Of a stretch of DNA of 64,000 nucleotides, positions 34,931 through 47,157 are shown one piece after another; position 1 is the first letter of the stretch, and every line of letters starts with the position of its first letter. Source of the DNA: Microcebus murinus (taxonomy: Eukaryota > Chordata > Mammalia > Primates > Cheirogaleidae); NCBI RefSeq assembly GCF_040939455.1, contig NC_134118.1:77648680-77712679 (forward strand). The letters run 5' to 3'. The notes beneath the pieces were generated by a model. That model was not told where the DNA came from. It made no database searches and saw only the letters and a program-made list of their open reading frames with translations. A program made the translations under genes and the position numbers.

Positions 34931-36546
34931 CGTCTCCCGTGGGCGAGTGGACACAGCCAGATCTGCACTGCGCCCTGCCTGCCCGTCTGCCGTGGGCGAG
35001 CGGACACAGCCAGATCTGCAGTGCGCACTGCCTGACCGTCTGCCGTGGGTGAGTGGACACAGCCAGATCAGCACTGCGCCCTGCCTGAACGCCTGTCGTT
35101 GGTGAGTGGACACAGCCAGATCCGCACTGCGCCCTTCCTGACCGTCTGCCGTGGGTGAGTGGACACAGCCAGATCCACACTGCGCACTGCCTGCCCGTCT
35201 GCCGTGGGTGAGTGGACACAGCCAGATCCGCACTGCGCCCTGCCTGACCGTCTCCCGTGGGTGAGTGGACACAGCCAGATCCGCACTGCGCCCTGCCGGA
35301 CCGTCTGCCGTGGGTGAGTGGACACAGCCAGATCCGCACTGCGCCCTGCCTGCCCGTCTCTCGTGGGTAAGTGGACACCGCCAGATCCGCACTGCGCCCT
35401 ACCTGCCTGTCTCCCGTGGGTGAGTGGACACAGCCAGATCCGCACTGCGCCCTGCCTGCCCGTCTCCCGTGGGTAAGTGGACACCGCCAGATCCGCACTG
35501 CACCCTACCTGCTCATCTCCCGTGGGTGAGTGGACACAGCCAGATCCGCACTGCGCCCTGCCTGACCGCCTGCCGTGGGTGAGTGGACACAGCCAGATCC
35601 GCACTTCGCCCTGCCTGCCCGTCTCCCGTGGGCGAGTGGACACAGCCAGATCCGCACTGCGCCCTGCCTGCCCTTCTGCCGAGGGTGAGTGGACACAGCC
35701 AGATCCGCACTGCGCCCTGCCTGACCGTCTGCCGTGGGTGAGTGGACACAGCCAGATCCACACTGCGCCCTGCCTGCCTGTCTGCCGTGGGTGAGTGGAC
35801 ACAGCCCGATCCGCACTGCGCCCTGCCTGACCGTCTGCCGTGGGTAAGTGGACACAGCCATATCCGCACTGCGCCCTGCCTGACCGTCAGCCGTGGGTGA
35901 GTGGACACAGCCAGATCCACACTGCGCCCTGCCTGACCGTCTGCCGTGGGTGAGTGGACACAGCCAGATCGGCACTGCGCCCTGCCTGCCCGTCTGCCGT
36001 GGGTGAGTGGACACAGCCAGATCCGCACTACGCCCTGCCTGCCCGTCCCCCGTGGGTGAGTGTACACCGCCAGATCCGCACTGCGCGCTGCCTGCCTGTC
36101 TCCCGTGGGCGAGTGGAAACAGCCAGATCCGCACTGCGCGCTGCCTGCCCGTCTGTCGTGGGCGAGTGGACACAGCCAGATCCGCACTGCGCCCTGCCTG
36201 CCCGTCTGCCGTGGGTGAGTGGACACAGCCGGAACCGCACTGCGCCCTGCCTGCCCGTCAGCCGTGGGCGAGCGGACACAGCCAGATCCCCACTGCGCAC
36301 TGCCTGACCGTCTGCCGTGGGTGAGTGGACACAGCCGGATCCGCACTGCGCCCTGCCTGACCGCCTGTCGTGGGTGAGTGGACACAGCCAGATCCGCACT
36401 GCGCCCTGCCTGCCCGTCTCCGGTCAGTGAGTGCACACAGCCAGATCCGCACTGCGCCCTGCCTGCCCGTCTCCCGTGGGTGAGTGGACACAGCCAGATC
36501 CGCACTGCGCGCTCCCTGCCCGTCTCCCGTGGGCGAGTGGAAACAG
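34931..36546. repeat. Mosaic segment upstream of A2
   Basis: Monomers include GGGTAAGTGGACACCGCC (35,367, 35,473), GCCGAGGGTGAG, CAGCCCGATCC and CGTCAGCCGTGGG. The stretch from 35,477 resembles 38,550 onward (displacement 3,073 bp). The stretch from about 36,060 to the end resembles 46,660-47,150 and leads straight into A2. No V monomer or non-repeat sequence is seen. Confidence 0.65.
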
Positions 36547-38262
36547 CCAGATCCGCACTGCGCCCTGCCTGACCCTCTGCCGTGGGTGAGTGGACACAGC
36601 CAGATCCACACTGCGCCCTGCCTGCCCGTCTGCCGTGGGTGAGTGGACACAGCCAGATCCGTACTGCGCACTGCCTGCCCGTCTGCCGTTGGTCAATGGA
36701 CATAGCCAGATCCACACAGCACCATCTCTGCCCATCTCCCGTGGGTGAGTGGACACAGCCAGATCCGCACTGCGCCCTGACTGACCGTCTGCTGTTGGTG
36801 AGTGGACACAGCCAGATCCGCACTGCGCCCTGCCTGACCGCCTGCCGTGGGTGAGTGGACACAGCCAGATCATCACTGCGCCCTGCCTGCCCGTCTGCCG
36901 TGGGTGAGTGGACACAGCCAGATCCGCACTGCGCCCTGCCTGACCGCCTGCCGTGGGTGAGTGGACACAGCCAGATCCGTACTGCGCCCTGCCTGCCAGT
37001 CTGCCGTGGGTCAGTGGACATAGCCAGATCCACACAGCACCGTCTCTGCCCATCTCCCGTGGGTGAGTGGACACAGCCGGATCCGCACTGCGACCTTCCT
37101 GCCCGTCTGCCGTGGGTGAGTGGACACAGCCAGATCCGCACTGCGCCCTGCCTGACCGTCTCCCGTGGGTGAGTGGACACAGCCAGATCCGCACTGCGCC
37201 CTGCCTGCCCGTCTGCCGTGGGTGAGTGGACACAGCCAGATCCGCAATGCGCACTGCCTGACCGTCTGCCGTGGGTAGTGGACACAGCCAGATCCGCACT
37301 GCGCACTGCCTGACCGCCTGCCGTGGGTGAGTGGACACAGCCAGATCCGCACTGCGCCCTGCCTGCCCGTCTCCCGTGGGTGAGTGGACACAGCCAGATC
37401 CGCACTGCGCCCTGCCTGCCCGTCTGCCGTGGGTGAGTGGACACAGCCAGATCCGCACTGCGCCCTACCTCACCGTCTGCCGTGGGTGAGTGGACACAGC
37501 CAGATCCACACTGCGCCCTGCTTGCCCGTCTGCCGTGGGTGAGTGGACACAGCCACATCCGCACTGCGACCTGCCTGTCCGTCTGCCGTGGGTGAGTGGA
37601 CACAGCCAGATCCGCACTGCGCCCTGCCTGACCGTCTACCGTGTGTGAGTGGACACAGCCAGATCCACACTGCGCCCTGCCTGCCCGTCTGCTGTGGGTG
37701 AGTGGACACAGCCAGATCCACACTGCGCCCTGCCTGCCCGTCTGCCGTGGGTGAGTGGACACAGCCAGATCCGCACTGCGCCCTGCCTGCCCGTCTGCCG
37801 TGGGTGAGTGGACACAGCCAGATCCGCACTGGGCACTGCCTGACCGCCTGCTGTGGGTGCGTGGACACAGCCAGATCCGCACTGCACCCTGCCTGACCGG
37901 CTGCCGTGGGTGAGTGGACACAGCCAGATCCATACTGCGCCCAGCCTGCCCGTCTGCCTTTGGTCAATGGACATAGCCAGATCCACACAGCACCGTCTCT
38001 GCCCATCTCCCGTGGGTGAGTGGACACAGCCAGATCCGCACTGCGCCCTGACTGACCGTCTCCCGTGGGTGAGTGGACACAGCCAGATCCGCACTGCGCC
38101 GTGCCTGCCCGTCTCACGTGGGTGAGTGGACACAGCCAGATCCGCACTGCGCCCTACCTGCCCGTCTCCCTTGGGCCAGTGGACACAGCCAGATCCGCAC
38201 AGCGCCCAGCCTGCCCGTCTGCCGTGGGTGAGTGGACACAGCCAGATCCGCACTGCGCCCTG
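36547..38262. repeat. Block A2 (partial A copy)
   Basis: These 1,716 bp match 102-1,817 at 36,445 bp and 41,791-43,506 at 5,244 bp. V monomers at 36688, 37006 and 37959 keep their A spacing. The left edge is marked by GTGGGCGAGTGGAAACAGCC just before it. The right edge is where CATGACCGTCAGCCG replaces CCTGACCGTCTGCTG. The one-base-short monomer near 37,270 is shared with A1 and A3. The copy stops before the 31-monomer unit. Confidence 0.87.
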
Positions 38263-39261
38263 CATGACCGTCAGCCGTGGGTGAGTGGACACAGCCAGAT
38301 CCACACTGCGCCCTGCCTGCCCATCTGCCGTGGGCGAGTGGACACAGCCAGATCCGCACTGCGCCCTGCCTGACCGTCTGCGGTGGTTGAGTGGACACAG
38401 CAAGATCCGCACTGCGCCCTGCCTGCCCGTCTCCCGTGGGTAAGTGGACACCGCCAGATCCGCACTGCGCCCTACCATCCCGTCTCCCGTGGGTGAGTGG
38501 ACACAGCCAGATCCGCACTGCGCCCTGCCTGCCCGTTTCCCGTGGGTAAGTGGACACCGCCAGATCCGCACTGCGCCCTACCTGCCCGTCTCCCGTGGGT
38601 GAGTGGACACAGCCAAATCTGCACTGCACCCTGCCTGACCGCCTGCCGTGGGTGAGTGGACACAGCCAGATCCGCAATGCGCCCTGCCTGCCCGTCTCCC
38701 GTGGGCGAGTGGACACAGCCAGATCCGCACTGCGCCCTGCCTGCCCTTGTGCCGAGGGTGAGTGGACACAGCCAGATCCGCACTGCGCCCTGCCTGACCG
38801 TCTGCCTGGGTGAGTGGACACAGCCAGATCCACACTGCGCCCTGCCTGCCCATCTGTCGTGGGTGAGTGGACACAGCCCGATCCGCACTGCGCCCTGCCT
38901 GACCGTCTGCCGTGGGTGAGTGGACACAGCCAGATCCACACTGCGCCCTGCCTGCCCGTCTCCCGTGGGTCAGTGGACACAGCCAGATCCGCACTGCGCC
39001 GTGCCTGACCGCCTGCCATGGGTGAGTTGACACAGCCAGATCCGCACTGCGCCCTGCCTGCCCGTCTCCCGGGGGCGACTGGACACAGCCAGATCCGCAC
39101 TGCGCCCTGCCTGCCCTTCTGCCATGGGTGATTGGACACCGCCAGATCCGCACTGCGCCCTGCCTGCCCGTCTCCCGTGGGTGAGTGGACACAGCCAGAT
39201 CCGCACTGCGCCCTGCCTGCTCGTCTGCCGTGAGCGAGTGTACAAAGCCAGATCCGCACTG
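38263..39261. repeat. Mosaic segment after A2
   Basis: The segment contains GGGTAAGTGGACACCGCC repeats, GCCGAGGGTGAG, a one-base-short monomer CTGCCTGGGTGAG (38,804) and a single copy of the GAGTTGAC / GCGACTGG / GTGATTGG run that is doubled at 6,321-6,744. GAGTGTACAAAGCC (39,236) is a private variant. It holds satellite only. Confidence 0.65.
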
Positions 39262-40070
39262 TGCCCTGCCTGACCGTCTGCCGTGGGTGAGTGGACACAG
39301 CCAGATACACACTGCGCCCTGCCTGCCCGTCTGCCGTGGGTGAGTGGACACAGCCAGATCCTCACTGCGCCCTGCCTGACCGTCTCCCGTGGGTGAGTGG
39401 ACACAGCCAGATCCGCACTGTGCCCTACCTGCCCGTATCCCGTGGGTGAGCGGACACAGCCAGATCCGCACTGCACCCTGCCTGACCGTCCTTCGTGGGT
39501 GAGTGGACACCGCCAGATCCGCACTGCGCCCTGCCTGCCCGTCTCCCGTGGGTGATTGGACACAGCCAGATCCGCACTGTGCCGTGCCTGCCCGTCTCCC
39601 TTCAGTGAGAGGAGAAAGCCAGATCCGCACTGCGCCCTGCCTGCCCGTCTCCCGTGGGTGAGTGGACACAGCCATATCCGCACTGCGCGCTGCCTGCCCG
39701 TCTCCCGTGGGCGAGTGGACACAGCCAGATCCGCACTGCGCCCTGCTTGCCCGTCTGTCGTGGGCGAGTGGACACAGCCAGATATGCACTGCGCCCTGCC
39801 TGACCGTCTGCCGTCGGTGAGTGGACACAGCCAGATCCACACCGCGCCCTGCCTGCCCGTCTGCCGTGGGCGAGTGTACACAGCCAGATCCGCACTGTGC
39901 ACTGCCTGACCGTCTGCCGTGGGTTAGTGGACACAGCCAGATCCGCACTGCGCCCTGCCTGACCGCCTGCCGTGGGTGAGTGGACACAGCCAGATCCACA
40001 CTGCGCCCTGCCTGCCCGTCTGCCGTGGGCGAGTGGACACAGCCAGATCCGCACTGCGCACTGCCTGACC
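39262..40070. repeat. Partial D-type copy
   Basis: This segment matches 27,130-27,938 at 12,132 bp (229 monomers minus 5 bp), including CCAGATACACAC, CCTTCGTGGG (39,488), CCTTCAGTGAGAGGA, CCGTCGGTGAG and GGGTTAGTGG. It differs at several sites, for example GAGAGGAGAAAGCC (39,606). Confidence 0.78.
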
Positions 40071-41689
40071 GTCTCCCGTGGGTGAGTGGACACAGCCAGT
40101 CCGCACTGCGCCCTGCCTGACCGTCTGCCGTGGGTGAGTCGACACAGCCAGATCCGCACTGCGCCCTGCCTGCCCGTCTCTTGTGGGTGAGTGGACACAG
40201 CCAGATCCGCACTGCGCCTTGCCTCCCCGTCTCCCGTCAGTGTGTGGACACAGCCAGATCCGCACTGCGCCCTGCCTGCCCAACTCCTGTGGGCTAGTGG
40301 ACACAGCCAGATCCGCACTGCGCCCTGCCTGCCGGTCTCCCGTGGGTGATTGGACACAGCCAGATCCGCACTGCGCCCTGCCTGCACGTCTGCCGTGGGC
40401 GAGTGGACACAGCCAGATCCGCACTGCGCCCTGCCTGACCGTCTGCCGTGGGTGAGTGGACACAGCCAGATCCGCACTGCGCCCTGCCTGACCGCCTGCC
40501 GTGGGTGAGTGGACACAGCCAGATCCGTACTGCGCCCTGCCTGCCCGTCTGCCGTGGGTCTGTGGACATAGCCAGATCCACACAGCACCGTCTCTGCCCG
40601 TCTTCCGGGGGTGAGTGGACACAGCCAGATCCGCACTGCGCCCTGCATGCCCGTCTCCCGTGGGTGAGTGGACACAGCCAGATCCGCACTGCGCCCTGCC
40701 TGCCCGTCTCCCGTGGGTGAGTGGACACAGCCAGATCCGGACTGCGCCCTGCCTGCCCGTCTCCCGTGGGTGAGTGGACACAGCCAGATCCGCACTGCGC
40801 CCTGCCTGCCCGTCTGCCGTGGGTCAGAGGACACAGCCAGATCCGCACTGCGCCCTGCCTGACCGTCTGCCGTGGGTGAGTGGACACAGCCAGATCCGCA
40901 CTGCGCCCTGCCTGACCGTCTGCCGTGGGTGAGTGGACACAGCCAGATCCACACTGCGCCCTGCCTGCCCGTCTGAAGTGGGTGAGTGGACAGAGCCAGA
41001 TCCACACTGCGCCCTGCCTGACAGTCTGCCGTGGGTGAGTGGACACAGCCAGATCCGCACTGCGCCCTGCCTGACCGCCTGCCGTGGGTGAGTGGACACA
41101 GCCAGATCCGCACTGCGCCCTGCCTGACCGCCTGCCGTGGGTGAGTGGACACAGCCAGATCCGAACTGCGCCCTGCCTGCCAGTCTGCCGTGGGTCAGTG
41201 GACATAGCCAGATCCACACAGCACCGTCTCTGCCCATCTCCCGTGGGTGAGTGGACACAGCCGGATCCGCACTGCGCGCTGCCTGCCCGTCTGCCGTGGG
41301 TGAGTGGACACAGCCAAATCCGCACTACGACCTTCCTGCCCGTCTGCCGTGGGTGAGTGGACACAGCCAGATCCGCACTGCGCCCTGCCTGACGGTCTGC
41401 CGTGGGTGAGTGGACACAGCCAGATCCGCACTGCGCCCTGCCTGACCGTCTGCCGTGGGTGAGTGTACACAGCCAGATCCACACTGCGCCCTGCTTGCCC
41501 GTCTGCCGTGGGCGAGTGGACACAGCCAGATCCACACTGCGCACTGCCTGACCGTCTGCCGTGGGTGAGTGGACACAGCCAGATCCGCACTGCGCCCTGC
41601 CTGACCGCCTACCGTGGGTGAGTGGACACAGCCAGATCCGTACTGCGCCCTGCCTGCCAGTCTGCCTTGGGTCAGTGGACATAGCCAGA
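40071..41689. repeat. Mosaic A/C-like segment before A3
   Basis: The stretch 40,448-40,800 resembles 20,738-21,080 of C1 (V monomer, then CTGCATGCCCG). V monomers occur at 40554, 41190 and 41667. A one-base loss is seen near 40,098 (CAGCCAGTCCGC). CTGAAGTGGG with GGACAGAGCC (40,975) is also found at 2,040 and 43,731. The sequence passes into A3 without a break in register. Confidence 0.65.
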
Positions 41690-44600
41690 TCCACACAGCA
41701 CCGTCTCTGCCCATCTCCCGTGGGTGAGTGGACACAGCCGGATCCGCAATGCGCGCTGCCTGCCCGTCTCCCGTGGGTGAGTGGACACAGCCAGATCCGC
41801 ACTGCGCCCTGCCTGACCCTCTGCCGTGGGTGAGTGGACACAGCCAGATCCACACTGCGCCCTGCCTGCCCGTCTGCCGTGGGTGAGTGGACACAGCCAG
41901 ATCCGTACTGCGCACTGCCTGCCCGTCTGCCGTTGGTCAGTGGACATAGCCAGATCCACACAGCACCATCTCTGCCCATCTCCCGTGGGTGAGTGGACAC
42001 AGCCAGATCCGCACTGCGCCCTGACTGACCGTCTGCTGTTGGTGAGTGGACACAGCCAGATCCGCACTGCGCCCTGCCTGACCGCCTGCCGTGGGTGAGT
42101 GGACACAGCCAGATCATCACTGCGCCCTGCCTGCCCGTCTGCCGTGGGTGAGTGGACACAGCCAGATCCGCACTGCGCCCTGCCTGACCGCCTGCCGTGG
42201 GTGAGTGGACACAGCCAGATCCGTACTGCGCCCTGCCTGCCAGTCTGCCGTGGGTCAGTGGACATAGCCAGATCCACACAGCACCGTCTCTGCCCATCTC
42301 CCGTGGGTGAGTGGACACAGCCGGATCCGCACTGCGACCTTCCTGCCCGTCTGCCGTGGGTGAGTGGACACAGCCAGATCCGCACTGCGCCCTGCCTGAC
42401 CGTCTCCCGTGGGTGAGTGGACACAGCCAGATCCGCACTGCGCCCTGCCTGCCCGTCTGCCGTGGGTGAGTGGACACAGCCAGATCCGCACTGCGCACTG
42501 CCTGACCGTCTGCCGTGGGTAGTGGACACAGCCAGATCCGGACTGCGCACTGCCTGACCGCCTGCCGTGGGTGAGTGGACACAGCCAGATCCGCACTGCG
42601 CCCTGCCTGCCCGTCTCCCGTGGGTGAGTGGACACAGCCAGATCCGCACTGCGCCCTGCCTGCCCGTCTGCCGTGGGTGAGTGGACACAGCCAGATCCGC
42701 ACTGCGCCCTACCTCACCGTCTGCCGTGGGTGAGTGGACACAGCCAGATCCACACTGCGCCCTGCTTGCCCGTCTGCCGTGGGTGAGTGGACACAGCCAC
42801 ATCCGCACTGCGACCTGCCTGTCCGTCTGCCGTGGGTGAGTGGACACAGCCAGATCCGCACTGCGCCCTGCCTGACCGTCTACCGTGTGTGAGTGGACAC
42901 AGCCAGATCCACACTGCGCCCTGCCTGCCCGTCTGCTGTGGGTGAGTGGACACAGCCAGATCCACACTGCGCCCTGCCTGCCCGTCTGCCGTGGGTGAGT
43001 GGACACAGCCAGATCCGCACTGCGCCCTGCCTGCCCGTCTGCCGTGGGTGAGTGGACACAGCCAGATCCGCACTGGGCACTGCCTGACCGCCTGCTGTGG
43101 GTGCGTGGACACAGCCAGATCCGCACTGCACCCTGCCTGACCGGCTGCCGTGGGTGAGTGGACACAGCCAGATCCATACTGCGCCCAGCCTGCCCGTCTG
43201 CCTTTGGTCAATGGACATAGCCAGATCCACACAGCACCGTCTCTGCCCATCTCCCGTGGGTGAGTGGACACAGCCAGATCCGCACTGCGCCCTGACTGAC
43301 CGTCTCCCGTGGGTGAGTGGACACAGCCAGATCCGCACTGCGCCGTGCCTGCCCGTCTCACGTGGGTGAGTGGACACAGCCAGATCCGCACTGCGCCCTA
43401 CCTGCCCGTCTCCCTTGGGCCAGTGGACACAGCCAGATCCGCACAGCGCCCAGCCTGCCCGTCTGCCGTGGGTGAGTGGACACAGCCAGATCCGCACTGC
43501 GCCCTGCCTGACCGTCTGCTGTGGGTGAGTGGACACAGCCAGATCCACACTGCGCCCTGCCTGCCCGTCTGCCGTGGGTGAGTGGACACAGCCAGATCCG
43601 CACTGCGCCCTGCCTGCCCGTCTGCCTTGGGTGAGTGGACACAGCCAGATCCGCACTGCGCCCTGCCTGACCGTCTCCCGTGGGCGAGTGGACACAGCCA
43701 GATCCGCACTGCGCCCTGCCTGCCCGTCTGAAGTGGGTGAGTGGACAGAGCCAGATCCGCACTGCGCCCTGCCTGACAGTCTGCCGTGGGTGAGTGGACA
43801 CAGCCAGATCCGCACTGCGCCCTGCCTGCCCGTCTCCCGTCAGTGAGTGGACACAGCCAGATCCGCACTGCGCCCTGCCTGCCCATCTCCCGTCAGTGAG
43901 TGGACACAGCCAGATCCGCACTGCGCCCTGCCTGCCCGTCTGCCGTGGTTGAGTGGACACAGCCAGATCCGCACTGCGCATTGCCTGCCCGTCTCCCGTC
44001 AGTGAGTGGACACAGCCAGATCCGCACTGCGCCCTGCCTGACCGCCTGCCGTGGGTGAGTGGACACAGCCAGATTCGCACTGCGCCTTCCATGCCCGTCT
44101 CCCGTAGGTGAGTGGACATAGCCAGATCCGCACTGCGCCCTGCCTGACCATCTGCCATCGGTGAGTGGACACAGTCAGATCTGCACTGCGACCTACCTGC
44201 CCGTCTCCCGTGGGTGAGTGGACACAGCCAGATCCGCACTGCGCCCTGACTGCCCGTCTCCCGTGGGTGAGTGGACAGAGCCAGATCCGCACTGCGCACT
44301 GCCTGCCCGTCTCCCGTGGGTTTGTGGACACAGTCGATCCGCACTGCGCCCTGCCTGCCCGTCTATCGTGGGTGAGTGGTCACCGCCAGATCTGCACTGC
44401 GCCCTGCCTGAATGTCTGCCGTGGGTGAGTGGACACAGCCAGATCCGCACAGCGCCCTGCCTGCCCGACTGCCGTAGGTCAGTGGTCATAGCCAGATCCA
44501 CACAGCACCCTCTCTGTCCGTCTCCCGTGGGTGAGTGGACACAGCCAGATCCACACTGCGCCTTGCCTGCCCGTCTCCCGTGGGTGAGTGGACACAGCCA

Positions 44601-46097
44601 GATCCGCACTGCGCCCTGCCTGCCCGTCTGCCGTGGGTGAGTGGACACAGCCGGATCCGCACTGCGCCCTGCCTGCCCCTATGCCGTGGGCGAGTGGACA
44701 CAGCCAGATCCGCACTGCGCCCTGCCTGACCGTCTGCCGTGGGTGAGTGGACACAGCCAGATCCGCACTGCGCCTTGCTTGCCCGTCTGACGTGGGTCAG
44801 TGGACATAGCCAGATCCACACAACACCGTCGCTGCGCGTATCCCGTGGGTGAGTGGACACAGCCAAATCCACACTGCGCCTTTCCTAACCGCCTACCGTG
44901 GGTGAGTGGACACAGCCAGATCCGCACTGCGCCCTGCCTGCCCGTCTCCCGTCAGTGAGTGGACACAGCCAGATCCGCACTGCGCCCTGCCTGCCCGTCT
45001 CCCGTGGGTGAGTGGACACAGCCAGATCTGCACTGCGCGCTGCCTGCCCGTCTCCCGTGGGCGAGTGGACACAGCCAGATCCGCACTACGCCCTGCCTGC
45101 CCGTCTATCGTGGGCGAGTGGACACAGCCAGATACGCACTGCGCCCTGCCTGACCGTCTGCCGTCGGTGAGTGGACACAGCCACATCCACACTGCGCCCT
45201 GCCTGCCCGTCTGCCGTGGGCGAGTGGACGCAGCCAGATCTGCACTGCGCGCTGCCTGCCCGTCTCCCGTGGGCGAGTGGACACAGCCAGATCCGCACTA
45301 CGCCCTGCCTGCCCGTCTATCGTGGGCGAGTGTTCACAGCCAGATCCGCACTGCGCCCTGCCTGCCCTTCTGCCGCGGGCGAGTGGACACAGCCAGATCC
45401 GCACTGCGCCCTGCCTGACCGTCTCCCATGGGCGAGTGGACACAGCCAGATCCGCACTGCGCCCTTCCTGCCCGTCTGCCGTGGGTGAGTGGACACAGCC
45501 AGAACCGCACTGCACCTTTCCTGCCCGTCTCCCGTCAGTGAGTGGACACAGCCAGATCCGCACTTTGCCCTGCCTGCCCGTCTCCCGTGGGGGAGTGGAC
45601 ATAGCCAGATCCGCACTGCGCGCTGCCTGCCCGTCCCCCGTGGGCGAGTGGACACAGCCAGATCCGCACTGCGCCCTGCCTGCCCGTCTGCCGTGGGCGA
45701 GTGGACACAGCCAGATCCGCATTGCGCACTGCCTGCCCGTCTCCCGTGGGTGAGTGGACACAGCCAGATCCGCACTGCGCGCTGCCTGCCCGTCTCCCGT
45801 GGGCGAGTGGAAACAGCCAGATCCACACTGCGCCCTGCCTGCCCGTCTGCCGTGGGTGAGTGGACACAGCCAGATCCGCACTGCGCCCTGCCTGACCGTA
45901 TCCCATGGGTGAGTAGACACAGCCAGATCCGCACTGCGCCTTGCCTGCCCGTCTCACGTGGGTGAGTGGACACAGCCAGATCCGCACTGCGCCCTCCCTG
46001 CCCGTCTCCCGTGGGTGAGTGGACACAGCCAGATCCGCACTGCACCCTGCCTGACCGTCCTTCGTGGGTGAGTGGACACCGCCAGATCCGCACTGCG
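41690..46097. repeat. Block A3 (second long A copy)
   Basis: This block is colinear with A1 from base 1. The displacement is 41,689 bp to 44,334, 41,688 bp after a one-base deletion at 44,335 (CAGTCGATCC for CAGTCAGATCC), and effectively 40,045 bp relative to the second 31-monomer copy of A1. V monomers occur at 41932, 42250, 43203, 44475 and 44792. Small private changes include GTCGCTGCGCGTA (44,828) and CGCCTACCGTGGG (44,891). Confidence 0.87.
44119..45760. repeat. 31-monomer higher-order unit, single copy in A3
   Basis: This unit matches 2,430-4,072 and 4,073-5,715. It is 1,642 bp because of the one-base deletion at 44,335. It is flanked on the left by the GTAGGTGAGTGGACATAGCC monomer seen before copy 1, and on the right by the GAGTGGAAACAG monomer seen after copy 2. 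It is therefore a single unit where A1 has two. Confidence 0.88.
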
Positions 46098-47157
46098 CCT
46101 TGCCTGCCCGTCTCCCGTGGGTGAGTGGACAAAGCCAGATCCGCACTGCGCCCTGCCTGCCCATCTGCCGTGGGCGAGTGGACACAGACAGATCCGCACT
46201 GCGCCCTGCCTGACCGTCTGCCGTGGGTGAGTGGACACAGCCAGATCCACACTGCGCCCTGCCTGCCCGTCTGCCATGGGCGAATGGACACAGCCAGATC
46301 CGCACTGCGCCCTGCCTGACCGTCTGCCGTGGGTGAGTGGACACAGCCAGATCCGCACTGCGCCCTGCCTAACTGCCTGCCGTGGGAGAGTGGACACAGC
46401 CAGATCCGCACTGCGCCCTGCCTGCCCGTCTCCCCTGGGCGAGTGGACACAGCCAGATCCGCACTGCGTCCTGCCTGCCCGTCTGCCGTGGGTGAGTGGA
46501 CACAGTCAGATCCGCACTGCGCCCAGCCTGACCGTCAGCCGTGGGTGAGTGGACACAGCAAGATCCACACTGCGTCCTTCCTGTCCGTCTGCCGTGGGTG
46601 AGTGGACACAGCCAGATCCGCGCTGCGCCCTGCCTGACCGTCTCCCGTGGGTGAGTGGACACAGCCAGATCCGCACTGCGCCCTGCCTGCCCGTCTCCCG
46701 TCAGTGAGTGGACACAGCCAGATCCGCACTGCGCGCTGCCTGCCCGTCTGTCGTGGGCGAGTGTACACAGCCATATCCGCACTGCACCCTGCCTGCCCGT
46801 CTGCCGTGGGTGAGTGGACACAGCCGGATCCACACTGCGCCCTGCCTGCCCGTCAGCCGTGGGCGAGCGGACATAGCCAGATCCGCACTGCGCACTGCCT
46901 GACCGTCTGCGGTGGGTGAGTGGACACTGCCGGATCCGCACTGCGCCCTGCCTGACCGCCTGTCGTGGGTGAGTGGACACAGCCAGATCCGCACTGCGCC
47001 CTGCCTGCCCGTCTCCGGTCAGTGAGTGGACACAGCCAGATCCGCGCTGCGCCCTGCCTGCCCGTCTCCCGTGGGTGAGTGGACACAGCCAGATCCGCAC
47101 TGCGCTCTCCCTGCCCGTCTCCCGTGGGCGAGTGGAAACAGCCAGATCCGCACTGCG
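46098..47157. repeat. 20-monomer segment present only in the A3-B2 junction
   Basis: A1 passes into B1 at 6,052/6,053, whereas here exactly 1,060 bp (20 x 53) separates the matching ends. About 46,647-46,990 resembles 14,438-14,780 and 57,184-57,440 (GAGTGTACACAGCCATATCC, CGTCAGCCGTGGGCGAGCGGACATAGCC, GGACACTGCCGG). About 46,970-47,150 resembles 36,378-36,550. It is either an insertion here or a deletion in A1/B1. Confidence 0.75.
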
